Assembly: GCF_000022565.1 (NCBI RefSeq)
Contig: NC_012483.1
Span: forward strand, 3,286,001-3,350,000
DNA: 64,000 bases
Reading direction: 5' to 3'
Origin: Acidobacterium capsulatum ATCC 51196
Lineage (GTDB): Bacteria > Acidobacteriota > Terriglobia > Terriglobales > Acidobacteriaceae
In this document: positions 9,449-18,886 of the stretch, piece by piece
How the letters are laid out: each line of letters starts with the position of its first letter
Numbering within the stretch: the first letter of the stretch is position 1
Position numbers and translations under genes: made by a program
Notes under the pieces: generated by a model
Told to the model about the DNA's origin: nothing
The model's database searches: none
The model's input: only the letters and a program-made list of their open reading frames with translations

Positions 9449-11623
9449 ATGCTGCTGCGCCCCGCTGCTCTTCCGCTGGCCCTCGCTCTTCTGCTCACTC
9501 TTCCGGTCACCCTCCCGGCTCACGCTCAACAGCAGCCCGTCGCGCCTCGCATCCATCAATCAGCGTCAGCGCTCGAACGTTTTGTGGGTCAATACAGCTT
9601 CACCCGAGAGCCGGAGATTATCTGGTCGGTCTTCCGCCACGGCGATCACCTCACCGTGGAAGCACGCCGCATGGCCGCCGCGTCGCTGGCCGCCGCTGGT
9701 CCCTTGCGCTTCCGCAGCCCCGCCGATGGTTTCTCTCTTGTGTTCACCACCGATGCTGCGGGCCGCGTCACCGGCTTTGAGCGTCATCAGGGAAACAACG
9801 CCGCATCCGCCAGCAAGATCAGCAGCCATCCGGAGCCGAACCACTTCCGACCTTACTCGCGGCAAGAGGTCATGATTCCCATGCGCGATGGCATCAAGCT
9901 GCACGCGATCATTCTGCGCCCCACGGACACAAACCAGCCGCTGCCGTTCCTCATGCAGCGCACGCCTTACGGTGTGGACGAGTACGACTCCGACACCATC
10001 AATGAGCGCTACACCACGCTCGCGCAGAGCGGCTACATCTTCGTCATGGAAGATATCCGTGGCCGTTACGAATCGCAGGGCCACTTCGTCATGATGCGCC
10101 CGCTGGCCAATCACAAAGACGCGCACGCCGTGGATGAAAGCACCGACGCCTACGACACCGTCGCCTGGCTGCTCCGGAACGTTCCCGATAACAACGGCCG
10201 AGTAGGCGTCATGGGCATCTCTTATCCCGGCTTCCTCGCCATGGAGGCCGGCATCGATCCCAACCCGGCCGTGAAGGCCATCTCCCCGCAGGCCCCCATG
10301 ACCGATGTCTGGATGGGCGACGACTTTTTTCACTACGGCGCATTTCGTCAGAGTTACGGTTACGATTACGCCCTCGGCATGGAAAGCAGCAAGGTCAATG
10401 CCTTTGGCTCGCTCAACGAAGACGCCTATAACTACTTTCTCTCCGCCGGCAACTTTGCCGGAGCCGTCAGCAAATCCGGCGCCGGCCTGCTGCCCACCTG
10501 GAAGGCCTTCCTCAAGCATCCCGCCTACGACGCTTTCTGGCAGAAGCGCGCCGTCCAGCCGCACCTCACCCGCGTGACGGTGCCCACCCTTGAGGTCAGC
10601 GGCTGGTGGGACCAGGAAGACATGTGGGGCCCGCAGGCCGAGTACGCCGCGCTCGAAAAGCATAACCAGCCCAACGACCCCGCGCACCGCGTCTACCTGG
10701 CCATCGGCCCCTGGAATCACGGCGGCTGGGCCAGCACCACGCGCTACCTCGGAGCCGTCGATTTCGGCTCGGCCACCGGCGACTATTTTCGAGAACACGT
10801 CGAAGCGCCCTTCTTCGCTTACTACCTGAAAGGCCAGCCCGGCTTCAACCTCGAGAACACCATCACCTTTCGCACCGGCACCGATCAGTGGGAGCGCTAC
10901 GCCCAATGGCCGCCCCGCGCCTCGCACCTCGAAAACCTCTACCTCGCATCGAACGGCGGCCTCACTTTCGAGTCACCCGCTCAGCCCACAAGCTTCACAG
11001 CCTACACGTCGAATCCTGCTGATCCCGTGCCTTATCGCAAGCGCCCCATCCAGGCCACCTACGCGCCCGGCTCGCACTGGTACACATGGCTCGCGCAGGA
11101 TCAGCGTTTCGTGGGCCACCGCAAAGACATCGCCCGCTGGGAGACGCCGCCGCTCACGCACGCTCTGACCATCAGCGGAGATGTGTACGCCGATCTTCTG
11201 GCTTCTACCTCCGGCTCTGACGGCGATTGGGTGGTCAAGCTCATCGACGTGTATCCTGACACGCCAAACGCCGGTGCGCCGCCCACCTCACCCAATGAGG
11301 ACACGCATCTGGCCGGCTACCAGTTGATGATCGCCGGGCAAATCTTCCGCGGCCGTTACCGCACCAGCTTTGAGCACCCGCGCCCCACGCCGCCCAACCA
11401 GACGGAGCGCTATCACTTCAGCCTGCGCGGTGTCGATCACGTCTTCCTCCCCGGCCATCGCATTCTGGTGGAAGTGCAAAGCTCATGGTTCCCGCTCTAC
11501 GACCGCAACCCGCAGACATTTGTGCCCAACATCATGAAGGCCAAACCAAAGGACTACCAGCGCGCCACCATTCACATCTACGCCGCCTCTCATCTCGAAC
11601 TGCCAGTGATGCCGGGCGCGTAG
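9449..11623 (+). CDS. secreted CocE/NonD-family (S15-like) alpha/beta hydrolase
   Basis: A 724-aa exported hydrolase of the CocE/NonD and X-Pro dipeptidyl-peptidase (S15) superfamily, acting on esters, amides or peptides. The first ~26 residues are a signal peptide ending PAHAQQ. An N-terminal extension of about 100 residues precedes the family start at MIPMRDGIKL. The likely triad is Ser258 in GISYPG, Asp388 in GWWDQED and His424 in PWNHGG; a jelly-roll C-terminal domain follows from ~520. GGAGG lies 12 nt before the start. As in most of the family, the true substrate is not deducible; cocaine esterase or peptidase names would be over-calls. It follows the sedolisin in the same direction but is separated by a terminator. 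Confidence 0.9.
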   Translation: MLLRPAALPLALALLLTLPVTLPAHAQQQPVAPRIHQSASALERFVGQYSFTREPEIIWSVFRHGDHLTVEARRMAAASLAAAGPLRFRSPADGFSLVFTTDAAGRVTGFERHQGNNAASASKISSHPEPNHFRPYSRQEVMIPMRDGIKLHAIILRPTDTNQPLPFLMQRTPYGVDEYDSDTINERYTTLAQSGYIFVMEDIRGRYESQGHFVMMRPLANHKDAHAVDESTDAYDTVAWLLRNVPDNNGRVGVMGISYPGFLAMEAGIDPNPAVKAISPQAPMTDVWMGDDFFHYGAFRQSYGYDYALGMESSKVNAFGSLNEDAYNYFLSAGNFAGAVSKSGAGLLPTWKAFLKHPAYDAFWQKRAVQPHLTRVTVPTLEVSGWWDQEDMWGPQAEYAALEKHNQPNDPAHRVYLAIGPWNHGGWASTTRYLGAVDFGSATGDYFREHVEAPFFAYYLKGQPGFNLENTITFRTGTDQWERYAQWPPRASHLENLYLASNGGLTFESPAQPTSFTAYTSNPADPVPYRKRPIQATYAPGSHWYTWLAQDQRFVGHRKDIARWETPPLTHALTISGDVYADLLASTSGSDGDWVVKLIDVYPDTPNAGAPPTSPNEDTHLAGYQLMIAGQIFRGRYRTSFEHPRPTPPNQTERYHFSLRGVDHVFLPGHRILVEVQSSWFPLYDRNPQTFVPNIMKAKPKDYQRATIHIYAASHLELPVMPGA

Positions 11624-11694
11624 GCCAAACCACCGGCCGGCACGAAGCTGCGGCTATTCCTCCGCAAAGTCTGCGAACTGTTTGCGCGCAGCAA

Positions 11695-11720
11695 AAAGCG
11701 CCGCATCGCTGCGGCGCTTT
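11695..11720 (-). terminator. bidirectional terminator between convergent genes
   Basis: Perfect 11-bp stem AAAGCGCCGCA / TGCGGCGCTTT with a TCGC loop, between the hydrolase (+) and the aldolase (-). The T-run is better on the minus strand, where it ends aldolase transcription. Confidence 0.8.
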
Positions 11721-11741
11721 CCTGTCTTCCTGCAAACGGAA

Positions 11742-12743
11742 CTAGCCGTTCACATCGACCTTGTCGTGCCACGAGTGCGCGGCTTCGAGGGCCTTGTTCA
11801 CGTTGTTGATGTTTTCCACGCCGGTCGAGAGCAGCCACTCTTCAAAGGCCTTGGCGCCCTGCTTGGCATAGACGGCAATGCCGTCCTTCCAGGTGGCGCG
11901 GCCGCACAGCACGCCGTTGAAGCTCGTGCCCGACTCCGCCGCCAGCTCCAGCGTTTCAATGAAGACCGGGTTTGAAACACCCGCCGACAGATAGATGAAC
12001 GGCTTGTGCGTCGAAGAGGCCGATGTGCGGAAGTGCTCCAGAGCCTCGGCGCGGGTATACGCTTTGGTGCCCTTGAAGGCCTTCGTGCCTTCCACAAACT
12101 CCATCTGGATCGGCACTTCCACCTTCAGCACGTCCACGCCGTAGCGCTCCTTGCCAAACTCTTCCATCGAGCCGGTCACCACATCGGGCTTGCGCTTGGC
12201 GTACTCGAGGCCCTTTTCGTCTTCGCCATGCACCGCATAGCCCACCGTCTCCAGGAAGAACGGGATGTCATGGGCGCGGCACTCATCGCCAATGCGCTCC
12301 ACCCAGGCATGCTTGTGGTCGTTGATGGCGGTCTTCTCATAGGGCGTGTAGTAGAGCAGAATCTTGATGCAGTCCGCGCCCGCTTCCTTCAGGCGGCGCA
12401 CGCTCCACACGTCGAGCAGATCGGGCAGGCGGCCCGGCAGGGCAGCGTCATAGCCCGTCTTCTCATAGGCCAGCAGCAGGCCCTTGCCGTGGCGCTTCTT
12501 TGAGGCAGGCAGGCCAAACTCCGGGTCCAGCAGAATCGCCGAGGCATGCTGCGTCAGCACGTCGGTGACGAGTTCCTTGAACTCAATCAAAGCCTCGTCG
12601 GGCAGATCGGCCACGCCCTTTTCCTTGGCGAGCGACTTCTTGAGTGAACCGCGCTGATCCATCGCGGCGGCGGCAATCACGCCCTTCGGCGTCGAAACTG
12701 ATTTCAGTCCGGCCAGTTTGCCGGGCGTCAACTTCATAGACAT
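11742..12743 (-). CDS. class I tagatose-1,6-bisphosphate aldolase-like protein (LacD family)
   Basis: A 333-aa TIM-barrel aldolase that would cleave tagatose-1,6-bisphosphate or a similar ketose bisphosphate to triose phosphates through a Schiff base. Lys207 in DVLKVEVP and Lys127 in CIKILLYY match the two active-site lysines of LacD (205 and 125 in the characterised enzyme). The start at 12743 is decided by a clean AGGAGG nine nt upstream; an upstream in-frame ATG has none. No other lac or tagatose genes are nearby, so the physiological substrate (for example sulfoquinovose-type or other sugar phosphates) is open. It lies downstream of rph with a 177-bp gap and ends at a strong bidirectional terminator. 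Confidence 0.88.
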   Translation of the reverse strand: MSMKLTPGKLAGLKSVSTPKGVIAAAAMDQRGSLKKSLAKEKGVADLPDEALIEFKELVTDVLTQHASAILLDPEFGLPASKKRHGKGLLLAYEKTGYDAALPGRLPDLLDVWSVRRLKEAGADCIKILLYYTPYEKTAINDHKHAWVERIGDECRAHDIPFFLETVGYAVHGEDEKGLEYAKRKPDVVTGSMEEFGKERYGVDVLKVEVPIQMEFVEGTKAFKGTKAYTRAEALEHFRTSASSTHKPFIYLSAGVSNPVFIETLELAAESGTSFNGVLCGRATWKDGIAVYAKQGAKAFEEWLLSTGVENINNVNKALEAAHSWHDKVDVNG

Positions 12744-12920
12744 GGGGTAAATCCTCCTGATCGATTTCCTGCAAAAGTGGAACAACCGCCGTCCGCGGCA
12801 TCCCGCAGCCGTTCGCTGCCGGGAAAGACCTCTTGAAGACGTTTCGCCAATTTTAGAGCATCTCAGCCCTCTGCGCGGCGCGCCGTGACCGCCGCCACAG
12901 AGGAAATGCGCCTGCCGCGC

Positions 12921-13661
12921 CTATCCTGCGCTCTCCATCGCCGCCCGCTGCAGCGCCAGCAGCTCGCGAATGCCCTTCTCCGCATAATCCATCATCTCCA
13001 TCATGCGCGCGCGCGGAAACGCCTGCCGCTCGGCCGTCGCCTGCACTTCCACCAGGCCGCCGTCTTCGGTCATCACCAGGTTCATGTCCACCTCGGCCTG
13101 CGAATCCTCTTCATAGGCCAGGTCCAGCAGCGTCGTGCCTTCCACAATGCCCACGCTCGTCGCGGCCACCAGTTGCCTGAGCGGAGAAGCCTTCAGCGTC
13201 CCGGCCTTCACCAGCCGCTGGCAGGCAATCGCCAGCGCCGTGCAGGCTCCCGTGATCGCCGCCGTGCGCGTCCCGCCGTCGGCCTGCAGCACATCGCAGT
13301 CCAGAATCACCGTGCGCTCGCCCAGCGCCTGCATGTCCACCACCGCGCGCAACGAGCGGCCAATCAGCCGCTGAATCTCATGCGTCCGCCCGCCCACCTT
13401 GCCGCGCTCTGACTCGCGCGCCGTGCGCGTCAGCGTGGCCCTCGGCAGCATGCCATATTCGGCCGTCACCCAGCCGCGTCCGCTGTTGCGCATCCAGCCC
13501 GGCACGCCCTGCTCCACGGTGGCCGCGCACAGCACGCGGGTATGGCCCACCTCAATCAGCACCGAACCCTCCGGCATCGACGTGTAGCCAGCGGTCAGTT
13601 TCACCGGGCGCATCTCATCCGGACGCCGTCCCGAAGCACGAAAAAACTCTTTCTCTGTCAT
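12921..13661 (-). CDS. rph: ribonuclease PH
   Basis: Phosphorolytic 3'-5' exoribonuclease that trims tRNA 3' ends. The 246-aa product shows the family opening [41 protein letters not shown], then [10 protein letters not shown] and QRLIGRSLR, and the phosphate-binding [14 protein letters not shown]. Length matches the family (~240 aa). Start 13661 is preferred because AGGA sits 8 nt upstream; the nearby ATG at 13670 would overlap that site. The gene is divergent from the histidine kinase operon across a 364-bp gap. Confidence 0.95.
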   Translation of the reverse strand: MTEKEFFRASGRRPDEMRPVKLTAGYTSMPEGSVLIEVGHTRVLCAATVEQGVPGWMRNSGRGWVTAEYGMLPRATLTRTARESERGKVGGRTHEIQRLIGRSLRAVVDMQALGERTVILDCDVLQADGGTRTAAITGACTALAIACQRLVKAGTLKASPLRQLVAATSVGIVEGTTLLDLAYEEDSQAEVDMNLVMTEDGGLVEVQATAERQAFPRARMMEMMDYAEKGIRELLALQRAAMESAG

Positions 13662-14025
13662 GGCTTTCATCCTACGGGGCCGGGCTTGTGGAGGAAAGCG
13701 AGCCGTATCCCGCAGCTTTTCCACATCCCGCTCCCCGCACAGGAGCGCAGTTCCTCCGTGCCCAGCCCAAATCGGGAAAGCCGCACCGCGTTCCAGATCG
13801 GGAAATTCTGACAACACCCTATGCTTTCAGCAAGTTGCGGCACACTGGCGCTGAAATTTCCCATTGTGGAACCCGAAGCCCGCTTCAGCTGCCTCGCCGG
13901 ATCATCTTCCGTTCGAGAGCAAGTCTTTTATTTTCTTTCATTTGCAATTCGCGTCCATATTTGGCACTCCATCTGCACTAACAGTTGCCAAACAGGAACC
14001 TTATCCGAAGAACAAGGAGGGAATC
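13662..14025. other. divergent regulatory region between rph and histidine kinase operon
   Basis: This 364-bp spacer contains no convincing gene. The kinase-proximal 110 bp are clearly AT-richer than the surroundings and carry a -24/-12 promoter (separate entry). A short rph leader occupies the other end. I could not identify a clean enhancer dyad for the NtrC-type activator by eye. Confidence 0.55.
13961..13977 (+). promoter_or_regulatory. sigma-54 (-24/-12) promoter for HK/NtrC operon
   Basis: TTGGCACTCCATCTGCA matches the RpoN consensus TTGGCAC-N5-TTGCA with one change, and keeps the diagnostic GG (13963-13964), ten bases, GC (13975-13976) spacing. It lies 49 bp before the kinase start, in an AT-rich stretch, and the operon it would drive encodes a sigma-54 activator, so autoregulation is likely. 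Confidence 0.7.
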
Positions 14026-14933
14026 ATGGGGGGCATTCTTACTTTTCCCGCCAGACCGGCGCGCTGGGCGCCCCGGCTGGCGGCCGACTTCAGTGGATTG
14101 GCGCACGACCTGCGCAACGTGATGGCTTCGCTCGAACTCTGCGCCGAAGTCCTGGCCCAACCCGGGGTGCTGGTCCCCGAGCACGCCTATCTGGCCGGGG
14201 AAATTCGCTCCGTGGCCGATGCCAGCATCGGCCTGCTGCGGCAGATGGGCCGGCTCGCGGAGCGGGAAATCGGAGCCGACACAGCGCTTCCACCGGCTGC
14301 GGCCCAGCGGCTCGAGCCCGGCCGCAGCCGCGTCGCCACCGTGCTCACCCGCATGGAGCGCCTGCTCGCCGCTGTCGCCGGTCCGCGCGTGCATCTGCAG
14401 ATCGCCTGCGCGCCCTGCTGGGGCCGTCTGGCCATGCCCGCCGCCGATCTCGAACGCGTGCTGGTCAACCTGGTGCGCAACGCCAGCGAGGCCATGCCCG
14501 AGGGCGGCCGCATCCGCATCGCCGCGCAGATGGCCGGGGGCCAAAGCTTTGCCGCCGGAGCGGCCGGCCTGCCGCTGCGCACCGCAGACTCGGTGATGAT
14601 CACCGTGCAGGACGACGGCCCCGGCATCCCGTCGAGCCTCGCCACTCGCATCTTTGAGCCAGGCTTCAGCACCCGCAATCCCGAGGCGGACAGCTCGCAG
14701 AGCACCCGCCGCCGCGCTTCCTCGGTCGGTGCCGGCCACCAGCCGGAGGCCGGGTCCGAGCTCCGGCGTGGCCTTGGCCTTGCCATCGCCCGCGATCTGG
14801 TCGAGTCCTGCGGCGGCGTCCTCAAACTCGTGCGCAGCACGCGCGGCGCACGCTTTGAGATGGAGCTGCCGCTTACGAACGTAACCGATTCCCCGGCCTC
14901 TTCCGGGCGAATCCCCGTGAAAGGTGGCCGTGC

Positions 14934-14937
<4 letters not shown>
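14026..14937 (+). CDS. soluble sensor histidine kinase, NtrB-like
   Basis: A 303-aa cytoplasmic histidine kinase without membrane segments or a recognisable input domain. The phospho-accepting His27 is in GLAHDLRNVM, immediately after a short N-terminus, followed by a HATPase_c domain: VLVNLVRNASEAM (N box), QDDGPGIP (G1), IFEPGFSTRN (F box) and RRGLGLAIARDL (G2). AAGGAGG 5 nt upstream fixes the start at 14026. An insertion of ~30 residues rich in Ser, Arg and Ala separates the F and G2 boxes. Its stop overlaps the next start (ATGA), so it is translationally coupled to the NtrC-type regulator, its likely partner. What it senses is unknown. Confidence 0.88.
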
Positions 14938-16411
<1,474 letters not shown>

Positions 16412-16415
<4 letters not shown>

Positions 16416-16912
16416 GTCTCGCCGCATTGATCATGACTTCCGCCGAAGCACTGGAGCCCTGCCTCACTGAACTGCGCGAGCGGCTGGGCGTCGAAGCCGA
16501 AGTGGCCTCCTCGCGCCGCGCAGCCCTGCAGGCATTGACCCGCCGCGAGTACGCCGTGCTGCTGCTCGATCAGGCTATGGTCGAGGCCGACGTCGAGGGC
16601 GCCGAACTGCTCTGGAAGCAGGCCGGTCTTGCCATCCCCGTGCAGGTGAACCTCGCCTTGTCGAGCCCGGCCCGCATCGTCCGCGAGGTGCGCGCCGCTC
16701 TGGTCCGCCGCGAGCAGGAGATGTCGCTCTCGCTCCGCGCCGCGGCTGCCGCCGTCGATACCGAAATCAAAAACGCCGTTACCGCGCTGTTGCTGCAGTC
16801 GCAGCTCGCGCTCAGCGTCGAGGGCCTTGCCCCCGCCGCCCGCGAAAAGGTCGCGCAGGTCGTGCAACTGGCCGAAGGTCTGCGCGGCAAGCTCGAAACT
16901 GCCCAGGCCTGA
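16412..16912 (+). CDS. degenerate receiver fused to a His-less DHp-like helix pair
   Basis: A 166-aa third member of the kinase/NtrC operon, coupled by ATGA overlap. Residues 1-~95 resemble a receiver fold with a possible phospho-acceptor Asp53 (LLLDQAM) but lack the N-terminal acidic pair and the conserved Lys. Residues ~100-166 read like a kinase dimerisation/phosphotransfer helix (TEIKNAVTALLLQSQLAL followed by a second helix), but the position of the phospho-accepting His (normally HEIKN) is Thr117. No ATPase domain follows. It might act as an adaptor or phosphate sink for its partners. No family name is recognised. Confidence 0.8.
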
Positions 16913-16932
16913 GAGTGTTGCTCTCAAACCTT

Positions 16933-16968
16933 CCCCCGTCCGTGGCAGCCGAAGCACACGGATGGGGG
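16933..16968 (+). terminator. hairpin after signalling operon, possible terminator
   Basis: A 12-bp stem CCCCCGTCCGTG / CACGGATGGGGG (one G-T pair) with a 12-nt loop, 20 bp after the operon. It lacks a T-run, so termination may be weak or factor-dependent. Confidence 0.5.
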
Positions 16969-17101
16969 ATCGTTCCCGCCCCGCTCTTCTCTTACGCTCA
17001 TTGCAAATGAGAGTGCGGATCGAGCGCCCTCGTCCTGCTCGCGCCGCAAGCCGTGCGGGTGAAACTCCCAACCTCCCCTAACCTTCACCACAGGAGTTCT
17101 C

Positions 17102-17929
17102 ATGTTGTCTTCTCTGCGGCGCTCCGCCGTTGCGCTCGGAGTGTCTCTGCTGCTCGCCCTATCTTTGGCCGCCATTCCGGCCTGGGCTCAACCCGCTGCC
17201 GCTCCCTGGGCCTTCCGTGCCCTCGCCGCACCCGGGACGCACCGCTATCCCGTCGCTCCGGCCGCCGAAAGCGTTCGCCCCTTTTCGCAACTCGCCGTGG
17301 GCGTCAAGTTCAGCACGCTCGGCGCAGGCGTTGAAGTCGCGACTCCGCTCAGCGGGCATTTCAATCTGCGCGTGGGCGGCAATTTCTTTCAGTACACTGA
17401 CCACCTCACCACCAATGGCATTCATTACGCCGCCGCGCTCAACTTCTCTTCGGCCCAGGCCAGCATCGACTGGTTTCCCTGGGGACGCAGCTTTCACGTC
17501 AGCCCCGGCGCGCTGGTCTACAGCGGCAACCGCATCATCGCCAACGGCTCGGTCCCCGGCGGCACCAGCTTTACCATCAACGGCAATGACTATGTCAGCG
17601 ACCTCGCCGATCCCGTTGGCGGAAGTGCCCGCATTGACCTCGCGCATGCCGCTCCCATGCTCACCTTCGGATGGGGCAATCTGATTCCGCGCAAGCCCGG
17701 CCATTTCATCATTCCCTTTGAAATGGGCTTCGCCTACATCGGAGATCCCAAGGTCGGCCTCAACTTCGGCGGCTCGGTGTGCGATGCGCAGCAGTTGGGC
17801 TGCCGGCCCGTCCAGTCTGACCCCACCTTTCAGTCCGACGTCGCCGCCGAAAAGACGAAAATCCAGAACAACGCGAACTACGCGCGCTTCTACCCCATTC
17901 TGTCGCTCGGCTTCGCCTACCGCTTTTAG
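17102..17929 (+). CDS. outer-membrane beta-barrel-like protein, unknown function
   Basis: A 275-aa exported protein with a signal peptide of ~29 residues ending PAWAQP. The rest shows alternating hydrophobic and polar strands, many Gly and aromatic residues, and ends in FAYRF; a C-terminal Phe is the usual sorting signal for outer-membrane barrels. It probably forms a small barrel of 8-10 strands. Acidobacterial genomes carry many such proteins without known substrate. AGGAG lies 7 nt before the start and a good terminator follows the stop, so it is likely a single-gene unit. Confidence 0.75.
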   Translation: MLSSLRRSAVALGVSLLLALSLAAIPAWAQPAAAPWAFRALAAPGTHRYPVAPAAESVRPFSQLAVGVKFSTLGAGVEVATPLSGHFNLRVGGNFFQYTDHLTTNGIHYAAALNFSSAQASIDWFPWGRSFHVSPGALVYSGNRIIANGSVPGGTSFTINGNDYVSDLADPVGGSARIDLAHAAPMLTFGWGNLIPRKPGHFIIPFEMGFAYIGDPKVGLNFGGSVCDAQQLGCRPVQSDPTFQSDVAAEKTKIQNNANYARFYPILSLGFAYRF

Positions 17930-17944
17930 CTTTGGCCCTCCGCA

Positions 17945-17977
17945 CGCGGGGAGCTCTCGCGCTCTCCGCGCTTTTTT
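17945..17977 (+). terminator. rho-independent terminator
   Basis: A 9-bp stem CGCGGGGAG / CTCTCCGCG (one G-T pair), 8-nt loop, then CTTTTTTC, 16 bp after the barrel-protein stop. Confidence 0.85.
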
Positions 17978-18075
17978 CTCTCCGGCGGCTCCCATGCGTG
18001 TTCCTTCCGTCCATGCATTAGCCTGAAAGGTGGCCATCCGTCGCGTTGCGCTGGCTCTTTGGAGAGAAAAATCTC

Positions 18076-18849
18076 ATGACTTCCGAGCCCGATCTTTCCC
18101 GCGCTGCCGAGCCCGGGTTCGCTTTTCTCAATCCCATCTGGCACTCGCTTCAAACGCATCATGCAGCTCTGGCCATCCGCCGTCCCGGCCATGGCGGCGC
18201 TCTGCGCTACCCGCCGGAGGTGCTGCGCTTTGCTGCCGTTCGCGACAACACGTCCCAAGCCATGCGAGATCTGCACGCACTGCTCGATCCCGGAGAATCG
18301 GTCTATCTTTTCAGTACCACTCCGAGTCGCGAGTCTACAGAAGACTCCGGCGCATACACGCCGCCCGCGACCGTCCCCGGTCTCGTGCACGAGTACAGCT
18401 TCGGCGGTTTGCAGATGATCCTTCCGGCTCAAGCTCCGTTGCCGTCACTCGATCCCGGCATTTCCATCGCGCCCCTCTCGGTCGAAGATGTTCCAGCCAT
18501 GCTGGCGCTGATTGCGGTGGCTTTTCCCGGATATTTCTTCCGCCGCACCCTTGAGCTGGGCGCCTATTATGGCGTCTGGCAGGGCGGGGAACTGGTGTCG
18601 ATGGGCGGAGAGCGGCTGGCCTTCGGGCCTTATGTGGAGATCAGCGCCGTCTGCACCCATCCGGCCCACACTGGCCGCGGATACGCCGCCGCCATCATCG
18701 CCCGGCTTCTACACGAGCATCGCGCTGAGGGCCGCCAGTCGTTTCTGCATCTGGCCGCTGCCAACGCTCGCGCCCGCGCGCTTTACGAGCGTCTGGGCTT
18801 CCGCTTCTATCGCACACTCGACTTCCAGCGCTTCATCCGCAGGGATTGA
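18076..18849 (+). CDS. GNAT-family N-acetyltransferase
   Basis: A 257-aa protein whose C-terminal half (~150-257) is a GNAT fold of the FR47 type: acetyl-CoA-binding VCTHPAHTGRGYAAAII, then FLHLAAANARARALYERLGF and the terminal strand. The N-terminal ~130 residues are family-specific and carry no named domain. GGAGAG lies 9 nt upstream of 18076. Substrate is unknown; small molecules or protein N-termini are both possible. It converges with the PBP gene across a short terminator. Confidence 0.88.
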   Translation: MTSEPDLSRAAEPGFAFLNPIWHSLQTHHAALAIRRPGHGGALRYPPEVLRFAAVRDNTSQAMRDLHALLDPGESVYLFSTTPSRESTEDSGAYTPPATVPGLVHEYSFGGLQMILPAQAPLPSLDPGISIAPLSVEDVPAMLALIAVAFPGYFFRRTLELGAYYGVWQGGELVSMGGERLAFGPYVEISAVCTHPAHTGRGYAAAIIARLLHEHRAEGRQSFLHLAAANARARALYERLGFRFYRTLDFQRFIRRD

Positions 18850-18856
18850 GTTGCCT

Positions 18857-18885
18857 CTCCCCGGCCTGTTTTCCCAGGCCGGGAG
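18857..18885. terminator. bidirectional hairpin between convergent genes
   Basis: Stem CTCCCCGGCCTG / CAGGCCGGGAG (one bulged C) with a short T-rich loop, filling the 37-bp gap between the GNAT and PBP genes. Confidence 0.6.
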
Positions 18886-18886
18886 C

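Noticed and set aside
9566-10927. 453-codon frame antisense to the CocE/NonD hydrolase gene
   Set aside because: Shadow frame from GC3 bias; the plus-strand gene has a signal peptide and full catalytic triad.
11742-12743. Complete tagatose or lactose catabolic operon
   Set aside because: Only the aldolase is present; neighbours are rph and an unrelated hydrolase.
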